Below are positions 1 through 5,192 of a stretch of DNA of 9,455 bases, one piece after another. The notes under the pieces are model-generated. The model saw only the letters and a list, made by a program, of their open reading frames with translations. It did not search any database and had not been told where the DNA came from. Positions within the stretch are counted from its first letter, which is position 1; the number at the start of each line of letters is the position of its first letter. A program made the translations under genes and the position numbers. The DNA comes from Candidatus Segetimicrobium genomatis (GTDB taxonomy: Bacteria; Sysuimicrobiota; Sysuimicrobiia; Sysuimicrobiales; Segetimicrobiaceae), in assembly GCA_005883865.1 (NCBI GenBank), contig VBAO01000242.1:1-9455 (forward strand), read 5' to 3'.

Positions 1-161
1 CGGTGATGGGCCTCGAGCCCGAGACCTTCGACCCCAGGCGCGGCCGGTATCCCCCGGCCCAGTTGCTCCTGGGCGCGGCCGCGCACGAGTCCTATCATAT
101 CGGTCAGATCTTCTTGACCCGGAAGCTGTACCGGAGGCATCGAAGGACTCGCCCGCGATGA
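1..161 (+). CDS. DinB-like family protein, C-terminal fragment (5' end outside window)
   Basis: The reading frame enters at base 3 (codons from 3) and ends at TGA 159-161, giving about 52 residues. It contains AAHESYHIGQIFLTRKL. The HxxxHxGQ pattern is typical of the last helix of DinB-like four-helix-bundle proteins, where the histidines help bind a divalent metal. These proteins are often thiol-dependent or uncharacterised metalloenzymes, and no specific reaction can be assigned here. After the motif comes a short Arg-rich tail (YRRHRRTRPR). The gene converges on the amidohydrolase remnant with no spacer and no visible terminator. The family call rests on one short motif, so it is moderate; the reading frame and stop are firmer. 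Confidence 0.6.
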   Translation, partial: VMGLEPETFDPRRGRYPPAQLLLGAAAHESYHIGQIFLTRKLYRRHRRTRPR

Positions 162-461
162 TCATCCGCCGCCCGCTATCGAGGTGCTCTGCTGCTCGCG
201 GGCGGTGTTCCGGGCCGCGGGCGTGACCGCCGCGCCCACGACGGTGCAGCGCGGCTCGAACAGCCGCCGGATCGCCTCCGTGTTGCCGTAGGAGTCGGGC
301 AGCGTTTCCTCGCCATCCTCGACCTCGAACGCGGTGAAGCGGGCGGGCGCGCCGACCCCGGCGCGCCCCCACTCCTCCAACCCCAGGAAGCGCGCGGGCG
401 CCGCCGTGACGCGCTCCACGACGTCCTCGATCGACATGCCGAGCATCATCATCTTGCTCAT
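162..461 (-). CDS. Amidohydrolase C-terminal fragment
   Basis: This 99-codon frame begins at the ATG of an ATGA overlap with the preceding frame, so coupled translation is possible. Its sequence matches the C-terminal end of the same family: MSKMMMLGMSIEDVVERVTA (the helix after the catalytic loop), then APARFLGLEEWGRAGVGAPA and the closing beta-sandwich strands with LPDSYGNTEAIRR. It has no metal ligand or catalytic residue of its own. The last dozen residues (AREQQSTSIAGGG) look unconserved. The stop TGA (164-162) abuts the convergent DinB-like stop. It is most likely the tail of the broken gene, not an independent protein. Confidence 0.6.
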   Translation of the reverse strand: MSKMMMLGMSIEDVVERVTAAPARFLGLEEWGRAGVGAPARFTAFEVEDGEETLPDSYGNTEAIRRLFEPRCTVVGAAVTPAARNTAREQQSTSIAGGG

Positions 462-1285
462 CGGGTGGTCGGGAGGAGGCCCCGTTCGACCGCCCGGCGG
501 GCCGTGGGATAGTGGAAGCTGCCCTGGCCGTGCCCCAGGTCGAGGATCACCCCGGCCGCCGCCATGGTTTCGAACCGCCGGAAATAGGGCTCGTGGCGGA
601 GGATCGAGGTGGTGATCCTACCGGTGAAGCAATGGGTGATCACGTCGCCCGGCTCGAGGATGTCGAGGATCTCGTCGAGCGTGGGGGGCGCCTCGCCGAT
701 GTGCACGACGAGCGGGAGCCGCACCGCCCGCGCGAGCGCCTTGGCCACCCGGACCGGGGTCATCCCCCACTCCCGGACGACCTGGTTGCTCGCGCGGACT
801 TTGATCCCCTTGATCAGGTCGCGGTGCGCCTCGGCGACCCGGGCGGTGCGCTCCGGGTCCAGCACCGGATCCCCGATGAGCTCGCTCACGCGATTGGCGG
901 CGACGAGCCCGATGGTGCTGATGTTGAGGTACGCCAGGATCGGAAAGGGGGCGGGCGCGATGATGAACTCGCGGAGGCCCGGGAAGTTGGCTTCGCCGGC
1001 GCTGCCGCAGTCCACGGCGAGCCCGACCCCGGTGGCCGGACCTACCTGCTCGGGCCGCAGGGAGAGCCAGGTCCCTCCGTAATAGCAGTGGACGTGGAGG
1101 TCGATCCAGGCGGGCGACAGCCACGCGCCCCGAAGGTCGATGACCTCATCGAACCGCGGCTGGCCCGGCCAGCGGCCGGCCAGGGTGATCCGGCCGTCCC
1201 CGCCGATCCCGATGTCCACCGCCGTCTTGTTGGGCACACCGCCGAGGTGCATCGCCTGACCGCCGCGGAGCAGCACCGAGCCCAT
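458..1285 (-). CDS. Amidohydrolase N-terminal part (metal-binding barrel, truncated by frameshift)
   Basis: This open frame of 275 codons starts at ATG 1285-1283. I prefer this start to the upstream in-frame ATG at 1315 because AGAGGAGGG (1291-1299) sits 5 bases before it, and the extra 10 residues (MTPPPQRRVG) look unlike a protein start. Residues from this start: N-terminal beta-sandwich (1-55); metal motif DLHVH at 62-66; GIKVR near 160-164, whose Lys (about 162) is the likely carboxylated metal bridge; VVHIGE at 193-198 and ITHCFTG at 216-222 supplying His ligands; DLGHGQGSFH at 249-258. It stops at TGA 460-458, before the beta-8 catalytic Asp of the family. Alone it should be inactive as a classical binuclear amidohydrolase. 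Confidence 0.65.
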   Translation of the reverse strand: MGSVLLRGGQAMHLGGVPNKTAVDIGIGGDGRITLAGRWPGQPRFDEVIDLRGAWLSPAWIDLHVHCYYGGTWLSLRPEQVGPATGVGLAVDCGSAGEANFPGLREFIIAPAPFPILAYLNISTIGLVAANRVSELIGDPVLDPERTARVAEAHRDLIKGIKVRASNQVVREWGMTPVRVAKALARAVRLPLVVHIGEAPPTLDEILDILEPGDVITHCFTGRITTSILRHEPYFRRFETMAAAGVILDLGHGQGSFHYPTARRAVERGLLPTTR

Positions 1286-1290
1286 GCCGA

Positions 1291-1299
1291 CCCTCCTCT
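1291..1299 (-). promoter_or_regulatory. Shine-Dalgarno site of the amidohydrolase
   Basis: The minus strand reads AGAGGAGGG, then 5 bases, then ATG at 1285. This near-perfect site decides the start in favour of the internal Met over the ATG at 1315. Confidence 0.65.
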
Positions 1300-1337
1300 G
1301 TGGTGGTGGCGTCACCCGCCCGCGGCGCGTGAGCGCA

Positions 1338-2222
1338 TCAGGAATACCGCAGGCGGGGATCGAGAAAGTCCCTCAGCCCATCGCCGAGCAGGTTGAGGGC
1401 GAGCACGCTCACGATGATCGCGACCCCGGGGAAGAGGCTGATCCACGGGGCCTGCCGGAGGTAGACCTGGCCGGCGCTGATGATCCCGCCCCAGGTGGGG
1501 ACCTGCGGCGGGACGCCGACGCCCAGGAAGCTCAGGGCCGCCTCGCCCAGCATCGCGTACGCGGTGATGAACGTGCCCTGGACGATGACCGGCGAGGCGC
1601 AGTTGACGAGGATGTGCCTGGCGAGAATTCGCGCGCCCGACGCGCCCACCGCCCGGGCGGCCTCGACGTACTCCAGCCGGATGACCACGAGCACCGCGGC
1701 GCGGACGACCCGCGCGATCCGCGGGGTGTAGACGAACCCCAACGAGAGGACGACGTTGCGGGCGCTCGGCCCGAGCGCCGCCATCAGGCCGATCGCGAGC
1801 AAGACGTCCGGGAACGCCATCAGGCCGTCCATGATGCGCATCAGGATCCGATCGGCCCGCGGGCTCGAGCCCGCCGCGAGCCCCACGAGCACCCCCGCGG
1901 TGGCCGCGAGCGCCGTGACGAGCGCGCCGACGAGGAGCGACAGCCGGGCGCCGTAGAGGGTCCGGCTCAGGATGTCCCGTCCGAACTCGTCGGTGCCGAA
2001 GGGGTGCGCGTCCCGCGGCCCCAGCAGGCGATCCGGGACGTTGAGCGCGACCGGATCGTATGGGGCGAGGACCGGAGCGGCCAGGGCGCCGAGCACGACG
2101 ATCAGGATCAGCGCCGCGCCGACGCCGGTGATCCGGCGGCGGCGGACCATCCTCCACAGGAGCCCTGCCGCGCCCGGGCGCGCGGGGGAGACGGCGGGGG
2201 AGAATAAGGCGCCCTGGGCCAT
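1338..2222 (-). CDS. dppC: Dipeptide/oligopeptide-type ABC transporter permease, DppC-like
   Basis: A 294-residue inner-membrane permease, usual length for DppC/OppC/GsiD. It pairs with the DppB-like subunit to form the channel of a peptide/nickel-type importer. Visible features: a short cytoplasmic N-terminus ending in RMVRRRR; TM1 at about 33-53; the family motif HPFGTDEFGRDILSR at 73-87; further hydrophobic segments at about 93-118, 136-152, 158-181, 210-233 and 262-280; and the EAA loop EYVEAARAVGAS (184-195), which docks on the ATPase. It ends FLDPRLRYS, typical of the family. The ATG lies 7 bp after the dppB-like stop without an obvious ribosome-binding site, so translation is probably coupled. 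An internal Met25 has AGG directly against it and is a poor alternative. The symbol is by family resemblance; the substrate is unknown and could be peptides, opines or other small nitrogen compounds. Confidence 0.9.
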   Translation of the reverse strand: MAQGALFSPAVSPARPGAAGLLWRMVRRRRITGVGAALILIVVLGALAAPVLAPYDPVALNVPDRLLGPRDAHPFGTDEFGRDILSRTLYGARLSLLVGALVTALAATAGVLVGLAAGSSPRADRILMRIMDGLMAFPDVLLAIGLMAALGPSARNVVLSLGFVYTPRIARVVRAAVLVVIRLEYVEAARAVGASGARILARHILVNCASPVIVQGTFITAYAMLGEAALSFLGVGVPPQVPTWGGIISAGQVYLRQAPWISLFPGVAIIVSVLALNLLGDGLRDFLDPRLRYS

Positions 2223-2229
2223 CGGTCGG

Positions 2230-3171
2230 TCAGTACTTCACCCGAGGGTCCACGAGGAAGTAGAGGAGGTCCACCCCGAGGTTGATCAGGACGTAGATCG
2301 TCCCCACCATCAGGATGACGCCCTGGATCACGGGGTAGTCCCGCCGCAGGACCGACGAGACGACCAGCTGCCCGACGCCGGGAAGGCTGAACACCGTCTC
2401 GGTCACCACCGCGCCGCCCATCAGCGCCGCGAAGGTGAGCCCCACGACCGTGAGGATCGGGACGAGCGCGTTGCGAAACGCGTGGTGGAAGATCACCGCG
2501 CGCTCGTTGACGCCTTTCGCCCGCGCGGTCCGGATGTAGTCGTTGCCGATTACGTCGAGGAGGCTGCTCCGGGTGAACCGGATGATCAGCGAGGAGTTGG
2601 GGAGGCCGAGGGCCAGGGCGGGCAGGAGCAGGTAGTGCAGGCTCAGCCCGGCCCCCTGGGACAATGACCGGTAGCCCGACGACGGCAGCCACCCCAGGTT
2701 GACGGCGAAGACGACGATGAGGGAGAGGCCGAGCCAGAAGCTCGGCACCGCGGCCCCGAGCATCGCGAGCGCGAGGCTGCCCTGGTCCAGCCAGGAGTTC
2801 CGGAACACCGCGGACACGACCCCGGCGGGGATGCCGATCAGGAGCGCGACGGTGATCGCGAGAAGGGAGAGCATCACCGTGGGGCCGGCATGCTGCAGGA
2901 TGTCGTCGGTCACCGGAACGTGCTGGAAGATCGACAGCCCGAGATCTCCGCGGACCGCGCGGGCGAGCCAGAGGCCGAACTGCACGATGAGCGGCCGGTC
3001 GAGCCCCAGGTCGTGGCGGAGCGCCTGCACCTGCTCCGGCGTGGCGTCCTGCCCCAGGAGGACCCGCGCGGGATCGCCGGGGGTCAGGTGGATCAGCAGG
3101 AACACGACGGCTCCGACGACCAGCAGCACCGGCAGCAGCGCGAGCAGCCGGCCGGTCAGGTATGCGAGCAC
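2230..3171 (-). CDS. dppB: Dipeptide/oligopeptide-type ABC transporter permease, DppB-like
   Basis: A 313-residue inner-membrane permease, normal length for DppB/OppB. The first membrane helix (about 9-29) is followed by the family signature HLTPGDPARVLLG (28-40) and a periplasmic stretch with LGLDRPL and GDLGLS. More membrane helices lie near 98-122, 134-158, 178-195, 236-257 and 284-307. The EAA loop DYIRTARAKGVNE (211-223) with the following helix contacts the ATPase. The end, YFLVDPRVKY, is typical. The start is GTG at 3171-3169, directly after the TAG of the substrate-binding protein gene (no spacer). No ATG fits better, and the hydrophobic N-terminus begins immediately after. Together with the DppC-like partner it forms the transmembrane channel. 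Substrate unknown. Confidence 0.9.
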   Translation of the reverse strand: MLAYLTGRLLALLPVLLVVGAVVFLLIHLTPGDPARVLLGQDATPEQVQALRHDLGLDRPLIVQFGLWLARAVRGDLGLSIFQHVPVTDDILQHAGPTVMLSLLAITVALLIGIPAGVVSAVFRNSWLDQGSLALAMLGAAVPSFWLGLSLIVVFAVNLGWLPSSGYRSLSQGAGLSLHYLLLPALALGLPNSSLIIRFTRSSLLDVIGNDYIRTARAKGVNERAVIFHHAFRNALVPILTVVGLTFAALMGGAVVTETVFSLPGVGQLVVSSVLRRDYPVIQGVILMVGTIYVLINLGVDLLYFLVDPRVKY

Positions 3172-4722
3172 CTACTTCGCAGGCTGGACGTTCCAGAGCA
3201 CCAGGAAGTACGAGGCATGGAAGCCCTGGATCGCCTTGGACCACATCTGCAGGGTGTAGTACTCCCCCGGCCGGACGAGCGGGGCCTGCTGGTAGATGAG
3301 CTGCTGCAGCTTGGACCAGATCTTGACGCGCGCCCCCGGGTCGCCCGTCTGGTTGAACTCATCGAAGAGTTTGTTTTTCTCCGTCGAGTCCCACCATCCG
3401 GGGTATCCAGGGTTGAACACCGTGATGAGCGCCGGATCCGCGACAAACCCGTGGGACGTCGTGAACAGGTCATAGTCGCCCGGCTTGGACCGGTGGTCGA
3501 GGACGCCCGCCCACTCCAAGACCTGCATGTCCACCTTGAATCCGACGTGCTGAAGCTGAGCGGCGGCGACGACCGTGCTCTTGAACATATAGTCGTACTG
3601 CTGGGTCGTCAGCCAGCGGACCGGCTCGCCGTTGTAGCCGGCCTCCTTCATGAGCTGCCTGGCCCGGGCGGCGTCGTGGATGTTGTACATCTCCTGTCCC
3701 GCGGTCGTGTACCAGGGGGTGCCCGAGGGGTAGATGCTGGGCCCGAGCGAGAACAGCTCCGGATTGCCGAACGTGGCCTTCATGATCGGCTGCATGTCGA
3801 GCGCGAGCAGCACCGCCTGCCGGAGCTTCTCGTTGGCCATCAACCCCTGCTTCTTGTTGAAGAAGAACGTCAGAAAATCCCCGGGCTTGACGGGCTCGAC
3901 GACCACCCGAGCGTCTTTCTTGACCTGGCTGTAGGCGTCCTGATTGGGCGTGGAATCGGCGATGTCGTAGTCGCCGCTCTGGACCCCGGCGGTGCGGGTC
4001 GCGACCTGGGAGACCGGATAGAAGTAGATCTCGTCGGCGAGCGCCTCCCGCCTGCCGGCGGCCCCGCTCGAGGGGTCGCTCCGCGCCGCGTAGGTGTCGA
4101 AGCGGACGAGCTTGACGTGCCGGTCGGGTACCCATTCGCCGAACTTGTAGGGGCCCGTGCCGATGTACTGCTTGAGCGCCGGGCCGGTGGCGTCGATGAT
4201 CTCCTTCGGCATGATCGCCGCCGCGCCATTCGGGAGCGCCAGGAAGGACAGCAGCGGGGCGAAGGGTTCCTTGAACTTCATGACCACCGCGTACTTGTCC
4301 GACGCCGTGACGGACTCGACGTTCTTGTAGACCGAGGAGCCCCGGGGGCTCATCTTGCCCCACCGGTTCAGGGACGCGACCACATCGTCCGCGGTCATCT
4401 CCTTGCCGTTGTGGAACGGCACATTCTTCCGCAGCGTGAAGGTGTAGGTGCGGCCGTCCTGGCTCCGCGTGTAGGACTCGGCCAGCATCGGCTGGACCCG
4501 CCAGTTGGCATCGAAGGCGAAGAGTTCCTCGAAGATGGCGTGGGTCAGGCTGGAGGTCTGCGTGGCCGTCGTCGCGACCGTGTCCAGGGTGAGAGGCTCG
4601 CCGATCTCCGCGACGCGGAGGGTCCCGCCCCGCCGGGAGGCCGCGGAGGTGGAGAACGTGATCGCTCCCGCAAGCGCCGCTCCGACCAGCAGGACGATCG
4701 CGGCGCGCATCTGGTGTCCCAT
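3172..4722 (-). CDS. ABC transporter substrate-binding protein, family 5 (peptide/nickel-type)
   Basis: A 516-residue extracytoplasmic binding protein of the SBP_bac_5 family (DppA/OppA-like), usual length. A signal peptide is visible: charged start, hydrophobic core at about 7-22, probable cleavage after STSA near residues 25-28. There is no lipobox Cys, so it is probably a soluble periplasmic protein, which hints at a two-membrane cell envelope (inference). The mature part begins GGTLRVAEIGEPLTLDT (32-48). Family landmarks follow: LAESYTRSQDGRTYTFTLRK (80-99), FHNGKEMTADDV (103-114), IGTGPYKFGEW (187-197), FFFNKKQGLMANEKLRQAV (286-304) and YDLFTTSHGF (417-426). The start ATG has AAAGGAGG 10 bases upstream. 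It leads the two permease genes and sits 59 bp after the GYD gene, so all probably share a transcript. Ligand not predictable. Confidence 0.92.
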   Translation of the reverse strand: MGHQMRAAIVLLVGAALAGAITFSTSAASRRGGTLRVAEIGEPLTLDTVATTATQTSSLTHAIFEELFAFDANWRVQPMLAESYTRSQDGRTYTFTLRKNVPFHNGKEMTADDVVASLNRWGKMSPRGSSVYKNVESVTASDKYAVVMKFKEPFAPLLSFLALPNGAAAIMPKEIIDATGPALKQYIGTGPYKFGEWVPDRHVKLVRFDTYAARSDPSSGAAGRREALADEIYFYPVSQVATRTAGVQSGDYDIADSTPNQDAYSQVKKDARVVVEPVKPGDFLTFFFNKKQGLMANEKLRQAVLLALDMQPIMKATFGNPELFSLGPSIYPSGTPWYTTAGQEMYNIHDAARARQLMKEAGYNGEPVRWLTTQQYDYMFKSTVVAAAQLQHVGFKVDMQVLEWAGVLDHRSKPGDYDLFTTSHGFVADPALITVFNPGYPGWWDSTEKNKLFDEFNQTGDPGARVKIWSKLQQLIYQQAPLVRPGEYYTLQMWSKAIQGFHASYFLVLWNVQPAK

Positions 4723-4732
4723 GGGATCGGTG

Positions 4733-4740
4733 CCTCCTTT
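4733..4740 (-). promoter_or_regulatory. Shine-Dalgarno site of the substrate-binding protein gene
   Basis: The minus strand reads AAAGGAGG, 10 bases before ATG 4722-4720. It supports that Met over Met5 (22 bases away). It is the strongest ribosome-binding site in the window, fitting the high level at which binding proteins are usually made relative to permeases. Confidence 0.65.
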
Positions 4741-4781
4741 ACCGGATCGGGGCGTGGGTTCCTGAGGCAGGGCTCAGCCGG

Positions 4782-5075
4782 CTACGGCAGTCCGCCGACG
4801 ATCTTCTTCGCCTCGTCGGGCGTGAAGGCGCGCATCGTGAGGGTGTGGACGTACCCCTGCATGCCGAGCGTAATCATGAGCCGGCTCGCGGTGATGTCGT
4901 CGGGCGCCTCATAGAGGGCGACGGCGTCGTAGGGTCCCATCGTCCAGAGCACTTCGCGGACCTTGCAGCCCGCCTTCTCGGCGAAGGTCCGAAAGGTCTG
5001 CGCCCGCTTGACCGTGTCCTTGGCGGCCTTGACGCCCTGCTCGGTCCAGTTCAAGAGCCCCACGTACAGCGGCAT
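4782..5075 (-). CDS. GYD domain-containing protein
   Basis: A 97-residue protein whose whole length matches the GYD family (PF08734), small ferredoxin-like-fold proteins of unknown biochemical function. It begins MPLYVGLLNWTEQGVKAAKD (1-20) and continues with KRAQTFRTFAEKAGCKV (23-39). The family core is LWTMGPYDAVALYEAPDD (43-60), where the name-giving G-Y-D is G47, Y49 and D50 with a Pro inserted. It ends TLTMRAFTPDEAKKIVGGLP (78-97). The start ATG (5075-5073) has AGGAGGG at 5085-5091, 9 bases upstream. The same frame stays open far upstream through the antisense of the hyuA-like gene; the ribosome-binding site and the family match set the true start. It is the promoter-proximal gene of the leftward operon, 59 bp before the binding protein. 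A sensor, chaperone or dimeric accessory role is possible but unproven. Confidence 0.85.
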   Translation of the reverse strand: MPLYVGLLNWTEQGVKAAKDTVKRAQTFRTFAEKAGCKVREVLWTMGPYDAVALYEAPDDITASRLMITLGMQGYVHTLTMRAFTPDEAKKIVGGLP

Positions 5076-5084
5076 CGCGCTCCC

Positions 5085-5091
5085 CCCTCCT
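5085..5091 (-). promoter_or_regulatory. Shine-Dalgarno site of the GYD gene
   Basis: The minus strand reads AGGAGGG, 9 bases before ATG 5075-5073. It fixes the start of a frame that is otherwise open for over 2 kb upstream. Confidence 0.6.
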
Positions 5092-5107
5092 GGTGCCGGA
5101 TTGCAGT

Positions 5108-5162
5108 GCCGTCCTTCGGGGCCGCAAAAGCCGTTCCTGCCGGGGGCGCGGCAGGGGACGGC
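5108..5162. promoter_or_regulatory. Nested inverted repeats in the divergent intergenic region
   Basis: The 117-bp gap between the leftward GYD start and the rightward hyuA-like start holds two nested perfect inverted repeats. The outer arms are GCCGTCC (5108-5114) and GGACGGC (5156-5162). The inner arms are CCTGCC (5136-5141) and GGCAGG (5150-5155), enclosing an 8-base loop. The right arms are contiguous, so as RNA the two stems could stack. A competing small hairpin with a TTCG loop (5111-5122) uses the left outer arm. The region must carry promoters for both operons, but I see no convincing -35/-10 pair. It could be an operator or a leader structure of the rightward operon. GC-rich DNA gives short inverted repeats by chance. 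Confidence 0.35.
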
Positions 5163-5192
5163 GGCGCCGGTTTCGAAGGCGCACCCCCGGCC

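Larger units (their letters stand above)
162..1285 (-). pseudogene. COG3964-type amidohydrolase (dihydroorotase-like deacetylase), frameshifted and missing the catalytic-Asp segment
   Basis: Two overlapping minus-strand frames (1285-458 and 461-162) together match one amidohydrolase of the family often named amidohydrolase/deacetylase family metallohydrolase. Studied members such as EF_0837 and Atu3266 act on acetylated hydroxy acids rather than dihydroorotate. The first frame carries the metal-site motifs. It ends GLLPTTR-stop exactly where relatives continue with an STD(L/I/V)H/Y segment, then GPVYDLPTTMSK. The second frame resumes at MSKMMMLGM. About 20 residues with the conserved Asp are therefore absent, and the frame is shifted as well: two extra bases lie between ACCACC and ATGAGC. 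Recombination between two copies of a CCGACCACC-like sequence encoding PTT would explain a deletion here, but only one copy remains, so this is inference. An assembly or sequencing error is the alternative. It is the last gene of the importer operon, 52 bp after the dppC-like gene. Confidence 0.7.

Noticed and set aside
1286..1315. Ten-residue N-terminal extension of the amidohydrolase to the ATG at 1315
   Set aside because: The strong ribosome-binding site at 1291-1299 lies inside this extension and points to ATG 1285.
512..2207. Plus-strand open frames antisense to the amidohydrolase and dppC-like gene (512-1396 and 1284-2207)
   Set aside because: They are low-complexity Arg/Asp/Glu/His/Pro-rich shadows of well-matched minus-strand genes, with no ribosome-binding site or motif.
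4761..4780. Possible terminator between the GYD gene and the binding protein (CTGAG / CTCAG inverted repeat)
   Set aside because: The stem is only 5 bp with no following T-run, too weak to call in GC-rich DNA.
2890..4914. Plus-strand frame of 674 codons antisense to the dppB-like gene and the binding protein
   Set aside because: Composition is dominated by Arg, Asp, Val and Glu with no domain, and it spans the ends of several real minus-strand genes.
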